This document shows, in pieces, positions 27,038 through 36,694 of a stretch of DNA of 64,000 bases. The DNA comes from Lichenicoccus sp964247695 (GTDB lineage: Bacteria > Pseudomonadota > Alphaproteobacteria > Acetobacterales > Acetobacteraceae). The notes under the pieces were generated by a model. It made no database searches, was not told the DNA's origin, and saw only the letters and a list, made by a program, of their open reading frames with translations. Position 1 is the first letter of the stretch. Each line of letters begins with the position of its first letter. Location: contig CAXTVI010000002.1 of the NCBI GenBank assembly GCA_964247695.1, positions 62,001 to 126,000 on the forward strand, read 5' to 3'. The translations under genes and the position numbers were made by a program.

Positions 27038-27095
27038 GCCAATCTGCTCCGTAACTAGAGGCACACACGCGGCCCGTTGCCGGACCGGAGGCATC

Positions 27096-27881
27096 ATGCA
27101 GGAGTTCGGCCACAGGGTCGCCCTGGTCACCGGCACCACCGGCATCGGCCGGGCGACCGCCTTGCGGCTGGCGCGCGGCGGGGCGCAGGTCATGGCGCTC
27201 GGCATCGACGAGTCGGCGAACGCGGTCCTGGCCGAGGCGGCCGCCGAGAGCGGCCTCGCGATCACGACGCGGTTCGCCGACGTGGCCGCAGCCGCCGACG
27301 TCGAGGCGGCCATCGAGGAGGTCGTCGGCCGCTTGGGTGGCCTCGACATCATCGTCAACGCCGCCGCGGTCCATCCCTACGGCGATGCGGTGCAGACCCC
27401 GCCCGCGATCTTCGCCCGCTGCATGGCGGTCAATGTCGGCTCGATGCACCTCACCGCGCATTTCGGCGTCCCGGCGATGCGCAGGCGCGGTGGCGGCGTC
27501 ATCGTCACCCTCTCCAGCGTGCAGGGCTTCGCCTGCCAGGCGGGGGTTGCCGCCTACGTCGCCTCGAAGGGCGCCATCCATGCGCTCACCCGGGCGATGG
27601 CCGTGGATTTCGCAGCGGACGGCATCCGGGTGGTTTCAATCAGCCCCGGTTCGGTACGCACCCCGATCCTCGAGGCCTCCGCGCGCGCCTTCGACGGCGA
27701 CGGGGCGGACATCGAGAGCGCCTTTGCGCGCTTCGGGCTGGCGCACCCGCTCGGCCGCATCGGCGAGCCGGAGGAGGTGGCCGAGCTCGTCGCCTTCCTG
27801 GCGTCCGACCGCGCGTCGTTCATCACCGGGTCCGACCACAGGATCGACGGCGGCCTCACCGCGGGCCTCGGCGTGCGTTAG
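27096..27881 (+). CDS. SDR-family oxidoreductase
   Basis: A 261-residue classical SDR: VTGTTGIGRATALRLARGGA, an acidic end of strand 2 (ALGIDES, fitting NAD), IVNAAAVHP, catalytic TLSSVQGF and AAYVASKGAIHAL, then SISPGSVRTPI and the family end FITGSDHRIDGGLTAGLG. The substrate is unknown; the FabG/BDH-like end suggests a hydroxy-acyl or polyol substrate. The ATG at 27096 follows GGAGGCATC. Its divergent partner at 27037 is also an SDR, but the two differ in cofactor motif and C-terminus, so they are not a recent duplication. Confidence 0.82.
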   Translation: MQEFGHRVALVTGTTGIGRATALRLARGGAQVMALGIDESANAVLAEAAAESGLAITTRFADVAAAADVEAAIEEVVGRLGGLDIIVNAAAVHPYGDAVQTPPAIFARCMAVNVGSMHLTAHFGVPAMRRRGGGVIVTLSSVQGFACQAGVAAYVASKGAIHALTRAMAVDFAADGIRVVSISPGSVRTPILEASARAFDGDGADIESAFARFGLAHPLGRIGEPEEVAELVAFLASDRASFITGSDHRIDGGLTAGLGVR

Positions 27882-28226
27882 CCACCCTCCCGATACCAGG
27901 ACCGGCGTCGCATCCAGCGCAGGGCGAACCGTCCGCGCCGGGGCTTTGAACGAGTATGGCTTGCCCGGATAGTGCAGCCGGAGCTCCAGCCTGCCGTCCG
28001 GACCGGGCCCCTCGGTGCTGTAGCCGGTGGTGAAGAACATGCTGATCCAGCATGCTCGAACCGCTCGAACTCTGGCTTGCCGAGACCGGCACCGTCGTTC
28101 GCGCGCCGCGACCCTTCAAGCCGGTGCAGAGCGACCGGACGTCCTGGGCGCATTGCCCTGACATCCTGTGCGAGAGGAAGGAATGGTGTCGCCTTGCCGG
28201 CGGGGCGATGGGTAGACTCCGGCGCA
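27882..28226. other. Intergenic left of assembly gap
   Basis: About 345 bases between the SDR stop and the duplicated sequence at the gap. Frames on both strands are open by composition only. A minus-strand frame from 28040 reads MFFTTGYSTEGPG and then LRLHYPGKPYSFKAPART; it is somewhat protein-like but runs on antisense to the SDR gene. It could be the stump of a gene lost at this site. I cannot name it. Confidence 0.3.
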
Positions 28227-28281
28227 ACGCCGATCGGAGCCGACGACACATGGATGAGCGAGTGCTTCGCGGGGATGAGCG
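28227..28281 (+). repeat. 55-nt exact duplicate flanking the assembly gap (left copy)
   Basis: Bases 28227-28281 are identical to 28382-28436 on the other side of the run of N. Both copies contain the ATG and the start of the heptad-coding repeat of the DeoR-type regulator. The simplest reading is that the two contigs overlap here and the duplication is an assembly artefact caused by the short tandem repeat. Confidence 0.85.
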
Positions 28282-28381
28282 NNNNNNNNNNNNNNNNNNN
28301 NNNNNNNNNNNNNNNNNNNNNNNNNNNNNNNNNNNNNNNNNNNNNNNNNNNNNNNNNNNNNNNNNNNNNNNNNNNNNNNNN
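28282..28381. other. Assembly gap (100 N)
   Basis: Exactly 100 undetermined bases, the conventional filler for a gap of unknown size. It splits the 5' end of the DeoR/GlpR-type regulator inside its 21-nt tandem repeat, so the copy number of the repeat in the real genome is unknown. Confidence 0.98.
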
Positions 28382-28404
28382 ACGCCGATCGGAGCCGACG
28401 ACAC

Positions 28405-29259
<855 letters not shown>

Positions 29260-29352
29260 GCGTAATGGCGCTCGTTGCGTTCGCTTGCACGCTCCGTTCG
29301 TTCGTGAAAAGCTTATAGACGAAGAACTGCGCAGGCTGCGCATGCGGGGATT

Positions 29353-30933
29353 GTGTTGGACCAGCCGGCGCTTCGCTCGTCCGGGGACCAGGTCTATGAC
29401 GTCGTCATCATCGGCGGCGGCATCAACGGGTGCGGCATCGCGCGCGACGCGGCCGGGCGCGGCTGGCGCGTGCTCCTCTGCGAACAGAACGACCTCGCCT
29501 CAGGCACGTCGAGCGCGTCCACCAAGCTGATCCATGGCGGCCTGCGCTATCTTGAGCATTACGAGTTCCGCCTGGTGCGCGAGGCGCTGCTCGAGCGCGA
29601 GACGCTGTGGGCAATCGCGCCGCACATCGTCTGGCCGCTGCGGTTCGTGCTGCCGTACCACCGCAAGCTGCGGCCGCGCTGGCTGCTGCGCCTCGGCCTG
29701 TTCCTGTACGACCATATCGGCGGCCGCAAGCGCCTGCCGCCGACCCGTTCGGTCGATCTCGCGACCGATCCGACCGGCGTGCCGCTGAAGCCGGAATTCC
29801 GGCGCGGCTTCGAATATTCCGATTGCTGGGTCGAGGATTCCCGCATGGTCGTGCTGAACGCGCGGGCCGCGGAGGAGCTTGGCGCCACCGTCCTGACCCG
29901 TACGCGCTGCCTGTCGGCGGAGCACGGCCAGGGCCTCTGGAACGTCACGATCCGCGACGAGGAGAGCGGCGCGGTTTCGATCGTGCGCGCGCGGGCGCTG
30001 GTCAATGCCGCCGGTCCCTGGGTCGATACGGTCGCCCGCAGCGTCACCCGTACCAACGAGCGCGCGCCGGTGCGGCTGGTGCAGGGCAGTCACATCGTCG
30101 TGCCGCGGCTGTACGAGCATGACGGCTGCTACATCTTCCAGAACGCCGACAAGCGCATCTTCTTCGTGATCCCGTACGAACAGGACTTCACCCTGATCGG
30201 CACCACGGATCGCGACTATGACGGCGACCCCGGCGACGTGCATGCGACCCAGGACGAGATCGACTATCTGTGCCGGTCCGCCAGCGAGTACCTGCGCCAG
30301 CCGGTGACGCCGGGCGAGGTGGTCTGGACCTATTCCGGGGTGCGGCCGCTTTACGCCGGGGACGGCGAGGATCCGGGGGGTGCCGCGCAGTCCGCCACCC
30401 GGGACTACGTGCTGAAGCTGATCGCCGAGCCGCAGAGCCCGGCGCTGCTGTCGGTCTTCGGCGGCAAGATCACCACCTACCGCCGACTGGCCGAGGCGGC
30501 GCTGGCGCAACTGCAGCCGCACCTGCCGAAGCCCACGGGCCGTGCCGCCGGCTGGACCGCCGGCGTGCCGCTGCCCGGCGGCGACTTTCCGCGCGACGGC
30601 TACGACGCCGAGGTCGAGCGGGCGGCGGCGCGCTATCCGTTCCTGTCGCGAACCCACCTGAAACGCCTCGTGCGGGCGTACGGGACGCGCGTCCACGCGC
30701 TGCTCGGCGACGCCACCAGCCTGGACGCGCTCGGCGGCCGCTACGGCGGCGATCTTACCGACGCGGAACTGCGCTACCTCGTCGCTCGCGAGTGGGTGCG
30801 GACCGCGGACGACGCGCTGTGGCGCCGCAGCAAGCTCGGGCTGCGGGTGAGCCGAGACGAGGCCCTCGCCATCGAGCGCGTCGTCCGGCAGTCGGTCGCG
30901 GCGCTACCGGCTGTGTCGGCCGCCGTGCTTTAG
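29353..30933 (+). CDS. glpD: Glycerol-3-phosphate dehydrogenase, aerobic FAD-dependent
   Basis: A 526-residue GlpD. The N-terminal FAD motif is VVIIGGGINGCGIARDAAGR, followed by LASGTSSASTKLIHGGLRYL, the classic GlpD signature, then LVQGSHIVVPRLY, FVIPYEQDFTLIGTTDRDY and LLSVFGGKITTYRRLAE near residue 380. It oxidises sn-glycerol-3-phosphate to dihydroxyacetone phosphate and passes electrons to quinone at the inner membrane. The start is a GTG at 29353 shortly before the FAD motif. It lies downstream of the GlpR-type regulator on the same strand. Confidence 0.94.
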   Translation: MLDQPALRSSGDQVYDVVIIGGGINGCGIARDAAGRGWRVLLCEQNDLASGTSSASTKLIHGGLRYLEHYEFRLVREALLERETLWAIAPHIVWPLRFVLPYHRKLRPRWLLRLGLFLYDHIGGRKRLPPTRSVDLATDPTGVPLKPEFRRGFEYSDCWVEDSRMVVLNARAAEELGATVLTRTRCLSAEHGQGLWNVTIRDEESGAVSIVRARALVNAAGPWVDTVARSVTRTNERAPVRLVQGSHIVVPRLYEHDGCYIFQNADKRIFFVIPYEQDFTLIGTTDRDYDGDPGDVHATQDEIDYLCRSASEYLRQPVTPGEVVWTYSGVRPLYAGDGEDPGGAAQSATRDYVLKLIAEPQSPALLSVFGGKITTYRRLAEAALAQLQPHLPKPTGRAAGWTAGVPLPGGDFPRDGYDAEVERAAARYPFLSRTHLKRLVRAYGTRVHALLGDATSLDALGGRYGGDLTDAELRYLVAREWVRTADDALWRRSKLGLRVSRDEALAIERVVRQSVAALPAVSAAVL

Positions 30934-31046
30934 CCCTGCGGTTCGACCTGCCCGGAGTTCGATTGCGGCGACCGCGACGGGTTCTGGTCGTAGTGCCGCC
31001 GCAATCCGTGGCAATCCTGCAGGCGTTGGATTTGCTGGAGGGTGCG

Positions 31047-31730
31047 ATGGCCTTGAGGCGCATGTGGGGTGGACTGGTGTCCGCCGTCGGAGTGGCCGTC
31101 CTGTCGATGTGCTGGACGGAGGCCGCGCGTGCGGCTCCCGGAGTCCTCGTCGAAGGGCTCAACCTGCGGGCCGGTCCGGATGTGGACTACCCGGCGATCG
31201 CGCAGCTGCCCCCGGGAACCCAGGCGGACATCTTCGGCTGCCTGCCGGGCTGGACGTGGTGCGACATCGCCGTCAACGGCCCCGGCGGAGGGTTGCGGGG
31301 CTGGGCGGCGGGGCCGGGATTGCAGGTCCTCTACAACAACGAGCCCGGCTACCTGCCGCAATACGGCGCCTATCTGGGCCTGCCGCTGGTCGGCTTCAGC
31401 ATCGACAATTACTGGGGCCGCTACTACCGCGGCGAGCCCTGGTATGGCTCGGAAGGACGCTGGCGCGGACGCAACTATGGCGGCGGACCGGCCTGGAACG
31501 GGGGTCCGCGAGGTGGCCCACGAGACTATGGCCGCCCCGGCGAAGGACGCGGCGGACCCCCTGCCGGGTATCGTGGCCCGGAGGCGCATGGACCCGAAGC
31601 CATCCAGGGGCGGCCGCAGCAGTTCGGCGGCGGCCAGCCAAGGCAGCCGCAGCGCGCGGCCGGTCCGGAACGGTCGCAGGGTGGCGCCGCGCATGAAGGT
31701 CATGGCGGCCAGGATCGCCGGCCGAACTAG
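31047..31730 (+). CDS. Exported SH3-like protein with Gly/Arg/Pro-rich tail
   Basis: A 227-residue protein. A signal peptide (residues 1-29, LVSAVGVAVLSMCW, cleavage near ARAAP) precedes a bacterial SH3 domain at about 30-85: LVEGLNLRAGPDVDYPAIAQ, LPPGTQADIFGCLPGWTWCD, GLRGWAAG. From about residue 125 the chain is very rich in glycine, arginine and proline and is probably disordered. SH3b proteins of this type bind the cell wall or act as periplasmic adaptors. GGAGGG lies upstream of the ATG. It is convergent and overlapping by 4 nt with the membrane protein gene ending at 31727. Confidence 0.75.
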   Translation: MALRRMWGGLVSAVGVAVLSMCWTEAARAAPGVLVEGLNLRAGPDVDYPAIAQLPPGTQADIFGCLPGWTWCDIAVNGPGGGLRGWAAGPGLQVLYNNEPGYLPQYGAYLGLPLVGFSIDNYWGRYYRGEPWYGSEGRWRGRNYGGGPAWNGGPRGGPRDYGRPGEGRGGPPAGYRGPEAHGPEAIQGRPQQFGGGQPRQPQRAAGPERSQGGAAHEGHGGQDRRPN

Positions 31731-33436
31731 TTCCCGCTACCCGACTGTCCCGCCCCGGCCTGTGCGATCTCGGCACGACCGCGGCGGAACATGGTCCAGA
31801 CCTGGCCCTGGCGGCTGACATGCGCGTCCGGCGCGCCGGCGTCGTACCAGCCGTCGGCCGCCAGGATGCGCCGCGCGTTGCGTATCGCGGCCCGGCCGGT
31901 ATCGTCGGCCAGGACGACCATGAAGATGGTGTGCCGGTCGCGCAGCAGCGGCTGGACCTGCGCCGGGGTCGCGTCCTGCCGCAGCAGCGCCATAGGCCAG
32001 TCCGGCGGCGCTTCGTAGGCGTAGTCCACCGTCATGCCGCTGGTATCGGCGGCCTCGGGCAGCAGCACGATCGCGCCGGGCTGCCAGTGGTGCGCGATCT
32101 CCGCCATGGCGCGGCGCGCCGGTTGCTGAAGGTCGGGCGAGGCGAGAAGGCCGATCGTGCCCGCCAGCTCGCCTCCTAGCAGGGCCACGAGCAGGGCGGC
32201 GACAGCGGGCGCGGGCAGCAGGGTCTGCCGGAAGCCCTGCGCCAGCAGGAGCGACAGGAACGGGATGCTGTACAGCATGTAGCGTGGCTCGGAGGCCTGC
32301 CGCTGGAACACCGCGCCCAGGCCGTACAGCACGCAGGGCATCGCCACGGCGCCAAGCGCCAGGATCCAGGTCCGTGGATCGCGCCACCGCCGGATCACCA
32401 CGGCGACTGCCAGCACCAGGGCGGCCGTGACCAGGAGGGCTAGCCCGGCGCCGACCGCCAGCCGCGCCGCGCCATCGAAGCAGAGCGGCGTGCCGCCCAG
32501 GATCGAGCCGGCGGCATCCTGCAGGACACGACGCAGCATCGGCAGCGGACGGAAAGGCGGGAACTGCCATGTCCGCCGGTCCTGCACCAGGAAATACGAC
32601 GCCGACCAGGCGATGCAGGGCAACGGCGCCGCCGCAAGGGCAGCCAGGGCAGCGAAGCGCCGATCACGCAGCAGGACAACGGCGGCCGCCGCGGCCATCA
32701 TCACGCCGGGGAACAGCACCAGCATATGGGTGGCGGCGCCGAGCCCGAAGCACAGGCCGGCGATCGCGGCCAGGGCAACCCCGCGTGCGCCCGTGGTCTG
32801 CAGCAGGTGCAGCAAGGCGAGCACGCCGCACAGCAGGAACAGCAGGCCAAGCGGATACATCCGCACGGTGGCACCAGTGTACACCATCCCGTAGCACAGG
32901 AAGGCCAGGGCCGAGGCCAGTGCCGCGGGAACCCGGCACAGCCGCGCGATCTGCCAGAACACCAGCAGGTTCACCAGCGTGAGCGCGACGGAGAGGCAGC
33001 GCGCGGCCACCAGGCCCGAACCCCAGGCCTGGCGCCAGCACCAGCACAGCATGAACCAGACCGGCGGATGCACGTCGAAGCGCCGCAGGTTGCCGGGAAT
33101 GGCGCGCAGCGTGGCGTCCTGCCGGAACCAGGTGGCGATATCCGGACGGGTGAACAGGCCGGCCGGCCAATGCAGGCGCGGCACGCCGTCGAGCAGGAGG
33201 AAACTGTAGCCTTCGTCGAGCTCGAACGACCGGAAAGATACGGCGCCGGCGAGAAGAGCCAGCAGGAGAACCACTATAGTGACGGACATCACATTGTTGT
33301 GGGACAACGCCACGCCAACAGATCGGAATGCCGCCTGCACAGGCTCTGCGCTTGTTGTGAAAAAAGAGCGGTAATCTGCCGCCTTCGGTTCGATAGGTTC
33401 GCGCGTATTTAACGGACAGTCCATAAAGCTACCCAT
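31727..33436 (-). CDS. GT39-like multi-pass membrane glycosyltransferase
   Basis: About 569 residues with some ten transmembrane helices in the first 430 residues. The first helix (VTIVVLLLALLAGAV) is followed by a periplasmic loop beginning FELDEGYSFLLLDG. That acidic pair after helix 1 is the GT-C/GT39 catalytic motif position, as in ArnT- and PMT-like enzymes, and HPPVWFMLCW continues the pattern. A soluble C-terminal part ends the chain. It probably transfers a polyprenyl-linked sugar outside the cytoplasm; donor and acceptor are unknown. The start is uncertain: ATGs at 33436, 33424 and 33289 are all usable. Confidence 0.72.
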   Translation of the reverse strand: MGSFMDCPLNTREPIEPKAADYRSFFTTSAEPVQAAFRSVGVALSHNNVMSVTIVVLLLALLAGAVSFRSFELDEGYSFLLLDGVPRLHWPAGLFTRPDIATWFRQDATLRAIPGNLRRFDVHPPVWFMLCWCWRQAWGSGLVAARCLSVALTLVNLLVFWQIARLCRVPAALASALAFLCYGMVYTGATVRMYPLGLLFLLCGVLALLHLLQTTGARGVALAAIAGLCFGLGAATHMLVLFPGVMMAAAAAVVLLRDRRFAALAALAAAPLPCIAWSASYFLVQDRRTWQFPPFRPLPMLRRVLQDAAGSILGGTPLCFDGAARLAVGAGLALLVTAALVLAVAVVIRRWRDPRTWILALGAVAMPCVLYGLGAVFQRQASEPRYMLYSIPFLSLLLAQGFRQTLLPAPAVAALLVALLGGELAGTIGLLASPDLQQPARRAMAEIAHHWQPGAIVLLPEAADTSGMTVDYAYEAPPDWPMALLRQDATPAQVQPLLRDRHTIFMVVLADDTGRAAIRNARRILAADGWYDAGAPDAHVSRQGQVWTMFRRGRAEIAQAGAGQSGSGN

Positions 33437-33498
33437 CTGCAACGACTGTTGTAGATAAGCGTGCGAGGATTGAACGTTACAAGCAGTTACGACCGCAG

Positions 33499-34491
33499 TC
33501 AGCCGGCGGCAAGCAAGGCCTCGGCGGCGGCCGACCCGGATTCGAATGCCGCCTCGACCTTGCCGCCGAGACACCAGTCGCCGCAGACCGCCAGACCGTC
33601 AGCATCCAGGAAGAACGCCCGGTCCGGAGCCGTGTCGTTGCGGGCGTAGCGCCAGCGATGCACCACGGCGTAGACCGGCTTCGTCATGATGCCGGTCACG
33701 CGTGCGAAGGCCGCCTGCAGGGCGACGGAGACCGACACCGGCTCCTGCTCCAGATGCCGCCGAGACCAGCCGGGTCCGGCATGACCGACCCAGCAGTCGG
33801 GCAGCGCCGCATGACCCGGTCGCGAACTGTCGCGCGCGATCCAGGAAAAAGGCTGTTTCGGCTCCTGCTCGTCGAGCGTCTGGCGGTCGATGCCGGGCTG
33901 GCGTTCGTTGAACCCCAGCATCAGCGCCCAGCACGGGTCCATCACCACCGCGCCGACTACGGGCGCGAACGGATGGCCGAGGGCCTGCAGCAGTCCCGCC
34001 GCCTGCGGCGCTGGCATCGCCAGCACCACGCGCCCGTACGGCCCGGCTTGCTCGCCGCCCTCGGACACCGTGCCCGGGCGGACGGACGCCGCATCCTCAT
34101 GCCGCAGGTGCCAGCCGTTGGACTGCCGGCTCAGGAAGGTGACCTGCCGGTGCAGCTGCAGCGTGCCGACGCCGCGCTGCTCGGCGACGCGTGCAAGGAC
34201 GGACATGCCCGGAACGCCGACCCAGCGCGGATGCGGCTCGGCCGGGTCCCACGGCGCCACCTGGTCGCCGGCCTGCGACAGGAACTCGCGGAACCGCTCG
34301 CCGCGCGCGGTAGCGAACTGCGCGCCGTGGTCGAACGTGAACCCGCCGCTGCGGCGGGTGGCGAGGCGGCCGCCCGGCCGGCGCCCCTTGTCGAACACGG
34401 TGACTTGTACGCCGGCCGCGTGCAGCACGTTCGCGCAGGCGAGGCCGGCCATTCCGGCACCGATGATGGCGACTGGGTGTTCATGCAGCAT
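33499..34491 (-). CDS. FAD-dependent oxidoreductase, renalase-like
   Basis: A 330-residue flavoprotein. It starts directly at the FAD motif: VAIIGAGMAGLACANVLHAA, then VFDKGRRPGGRLATRR and FDHGAQFATARG, a set typical of bacterial renalase-type amine oxidases. The C-terminal FAD contact is GLAVCGDWCLGGKVEAAFES. Such enzymes re-oxidise aberrant dihydro-NAD(P) isomers or act on amines. The ATG at 34491 is chosen because the Rossmann strand begins eight residues later; longer upstream frame is not protein-like. The gene is 62 bp upstream of the GT39-like gene on the same strand. Confidence 0.82.
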   Translation of the reverse strand: MLHEHPVAIIGAGMAGLACANVLHAAGVQVTVFDKGRRPGGRLATRRSGGFTFDHGAQFATARGERFREFLSQAGDQVAPWDPAEPHPRWVGVPGMSVLARVAEQRGVGTLQLHRQVTFLSRQSNGWHLRHEDAASVRPGTVSEGGEQAGPYGRVVLAMPAPQAAGLLQALGHPFAPVVGAVVMDPCWALMLGFNERQPGIDRQTLDEQEPKQPFSWIARDSSRPGHAALPDCWVGHAGPGWSRRHLEQEPVSVSVALQAAFARVTGIMTKPVYAVVHRWRYARNDTAPDRAFFLDADGLAVCGDWCLGGKVEAAFESGSAAAEALLAAG

Positions 34492-34565
34492 GCGTCGGCA
34501 ACCATCCTGATCCGCCCCCGGTCCTGACGGGCCCTCTCCATGCGGGAGCGGGCGAGGGTGCTGCG

Positions 34566-35117
34566 CTAACGCTGGTCGGCGGTCGGGTTTGTCTTTGCGA
34601 GCAGCATCTCGATCGGGTTCCAGAGATAGGCGGTCTGCTGGACCGGCCGGCCGCCGACATGCGTCGTCCCGACGGTTACGGCGCGGCCGCCGAGGCGCTC
34701 GTAGAACCAGCGGCTCGGATTGTCCGACAACACCCAGAGAAACGCCGAACGGCATCCGCGTTCGGCCAGGCGCCGGGCGCCGGCATGCATAAGCCGGCGC
34801 CCGATCCCGGCCTCGCGCCAGTCATCGAGCACATAGAGCGTGTAGATCTCACCCTCCCCTGGAGTGGAGGCGCGATGCCGCCCGACGCTCGCGAAGCCCA
34901 CAACCTGTTCGTCCGGGCCGGCGACGGCGACGAAGACCCCGCCATGCCGGCGGATCATCGCCTCGTAATAAGCCGCCTGGTAGGATTTCGACATCGCCGC
35001 CAGGGTCTGGTGCGACAGCAAGGTCGGGTAGGCGCTGCGCCAGGTCGCGACATGCACGGCGCCGATCTCGTCCGCATCCTGCGGGCGGGCCGGCCTGATG
35101 GTGAGATCCGTCTGCAT
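34566..35117 (-). CDS. GNAT-family N-acetyltransferase
   Basis: A 183-residue GNAT protein: IRPARPQDADEIGAVHVATW at the N-terminus, EIYTLYVLDDWREAGIGRRL containing the acetyl-CoA motif A (R/Q-x-x-G-x-G/A: REAGIGRRL), and FLWVLSDNPSRWFYERLGGR as motif B. It acetylates a small molecule or a protein N-terminus; the substrate is unknown. It starts at the ATG at 35117 and precedes the renalase-like gene by 74 bp on the same strand, so the two may share a transcript. Confidence 0.85.
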   Translation of the reverse strand: MQTDLTIRPARPQDADEIGAVHVATWRSAYPTLLSHQTLAAMSKSYQAAYYEAMIRRHGGVFVAVAGPDEQVVGFASVGRHRASTPGEGEIYTLYVLDDWREAGIGRRLMHAGARRLAERGCRSAFLWVLSDNPSRWFYERLGGRAVTVGTTHVGGRPVQQTAYLWNPIEMLLAKTNPTADQR

Positions 35118-35201
35118 GTCCGCGCCTTCCCCGCCCGACCTGCCGCCGCGGCATGCCGGTCATACGGCAACGCCGCTCGTGCGTGGCGCAAGGATTGCCT
35201 T

Positions 35202-35300
35202 ATGAGGACGTCCGTCAAGCCGGAAGTCAGGCCGCCGACATCAGTGCGACCGGATGTCAACGTGCCTGATCGCCCGCGACCAGCCAGGAGAACCAAGTGA
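35202..35300 (+). CDS. Possible 32-residue small ORF upstream of transglutaminase
   Basis: ATG at 35202 with AAGGA 7 nt upstream encodes 32 residues rich in proline, arginine and valine, made of two near-repeats (TSVKPEVRPP, TSVRPDVNVP). Its TGA (35298-35300) overlaps the GTG start of the transglutaminase gene (GTGA). The ribosome site and stop-start overlap favour a translated leader or small protein; the biased composition could equally be chance in GC-rich DNA. Confidence 0.35.
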   Translation: MRTSVKPEVRPPTSVRPDVNVPDRPRPARRTK

Positions 35301-36106
35301 GAATACGCGCCGGCTACGAGATCAGCTACACCTGTTCCACCGACACGCCGATGATCCTGATGCTGAGCGTGCTGCCCGACCGTGAGCCGGATCTGCTCTC
35401 GTCGCAGAACATGCGGTTCAACCAGCCGGTCGCCACCTGGGACTATCGCGACGGCTTCGGCAACCACTGCACCCGTATGGAGGCGCCGCCCGGGCCGTTC
35501 ACCGTGTCGGCCGACTTCGAGATCCTCGATAGCGGGCTGCCCGACCCGGTCGACTGGAGCGCGCGGCAGCACCGGGTCCCGGAGCTGCCGGACGAGGTGC
35601 TGGTCTATCTGCTGGGCAGCCGCTACTGCGATACCGACCGGCTGTCGAACACGGCCTGGGCGCTGTTCGGCCACACCCAGCCCGGTTGGGCACGGGTGCA
35701 GGCGATTGTCGACTACGTGCACAACCACATCACCTTCGGCTACCAGTTCGCCCGATCGACACGCACCGCCTATGAGGGCTTCGAGGAGCGGGTCGGGGTG
35801 TGCCGCGACTTTGCCCACCTCGCGGTGGCGCTGTGCCGCTGCATGAACATCCCGGCGCGCTATTGCACCGGCTACCTGGGCGATATCGGGGTGCCGCTGG
35901 TCGATGCGCCGATGGATTTCTCTGCGTGGTTCCAGGTGTACTTGTCCGGGCGCTGGTGGACCTTCGATGCGCGGCACAATGTCCCGCGCATCGGGCGCAT
36001 CCTGATGGCCACGGGTCGCGACGCGGCCGACGTCGCGATGGTGACGTCGTTCGGATCGAGCACCCTCAGCGGCTTCACGGTGGTGACCGAAGAAGTCGCC
36101 GGCTAG
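35297..36106 (+). CDS. Transglutaminase-like cysteine protease family protein
   Basis: A 269-residue protein with a transglutaminase core. The nucleophile is Cys169 in ERVGVCRDFAHLAVALCR. ARYCTGYLGDIGVP follows, and the segment DAPMDFSAWFQVYLSGRWW, then TFDARHN, holds the remaining active-site strand. Many relatives have His after DF (DFHAWFE); here Ser209 occupies that place and His227 in DARHN is the nearest histidine, so the triad may be rearranged or weak. The GTG start at 35297 has AGGAG 6 nt upstream. No signal peptide is seen. Substrate and partners are unknown. Confidence 0.82.
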   Translation: MRIRAGYEISYTCSTDTPMILMLSVLPDREPDLLSSQNMRFNQPVATWDYRDGFGNHCTRMEAPPGPFTVSADFEILDSGLPDPVDWSARQHRVPELPDEVLVYLLGSRYCDTDRLSNTAWALFGHTQPGWARVQAIVDYVHNHITFGYQFARSTRTAYEGFEERVGVCRDFAHLAVALCRCMNIPARYCTGYLGDIGVPLVDAPMDFSAWFQVYLSGRWWTFDARHNVPRIGRILMATGRDAADVAMVTSFGSSTLSGFTVVTEEVAG

Positions 36107-36241
36107 AGGTTTCAAACAACAACTCCATCTTATCCGGCCGCCGATAATTGTTGCACGGCGCCCGGAACCGGACGGCGGGGACCTTGTTCACTGTCCCGTC
36201 GACCCCGCGGGGGAAGGCATCACATGATGTAGGATGTGACC

Positions 36242-36694
36242 ATGCCGTCTGCGCCTTCGGACGGAGTTCGACCATCCCTGCTCCTGCATGATGAAGTCCT
36301 TGCAGTGACCCGGCGACAGGTGGCTGGCGATACGGTGCGGGTCGAAACCGTGACCCGCGAGCGCCAGCACCCGGTGGAAGCCACTCTCACGCAGGAGCGT
36401 GTCGAGATCGAGCATGTTCCGGTTGGTCGCACGATCGATCGTGTTCCGGATATCAGGACCGAAGGCGACGTGACCATAATCCCGGTCGTCGAGGAGGTGC
36501 TGGTCGTCGAGAGACGCCTCGTCCTCAAGGAAGAAATCCACATGCGTCGCGTCCGCGTCAGCGAACGTCACCAGGAGACGGTGACGCTTCGTCATCAGGA
36601 AGCGATCGTTACCCGATTCCGTCCGGAGCCGGGCCAAGGCGGGTGCGAAGCATCGCCATCACGAGACATTCCCGAGGAAAGATCCCATGGCTGA
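36242..36694 (+). CDS. DUF2382 (YsnF-like) stress protein, short form
   Basis: A 150-residue acidic/basic mixed protein dominated by charged beta-strand repeats: EVLAVTRRQVAGDTVRVETV, VEIEHVPVGRTIDRVP, EVLVVERRLVLKEEIHMRRV. This is the DUF2382 pattern of YsnF/AvaK proteins linked to general stress in bacteria; no biochemical activity is established. The ATG at 36242 has AGGA 7 nt upstream, preferred over a GTG at 36236. Its last 8 nt overlap the next gene, a longer protein of the same family, so the pair is one transcript. Confidence 0.78.
   Translation: MPSAPSDGVRPSLLLHDEVLAVTRRQVAGDTVRVETVTRERQHPVEATLTQERVEIEHVPVGRTIDRVPDIRTEGDVTIIPVVEEVLVVERRLVLKEEIHMRRVRVSERHQETVTLRHQEAIVTRFRPEPGQGGCEASPSRDIPEERSHG

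Noticed and set aside
27884..28040. Minus-strand frame starting MFFTTGYSTEGPG
   Set aside because: Partly protein-like but unrecognised, and it continues antisense through the SDR gene; noted as a possible gene stump in the intergenic entry only.
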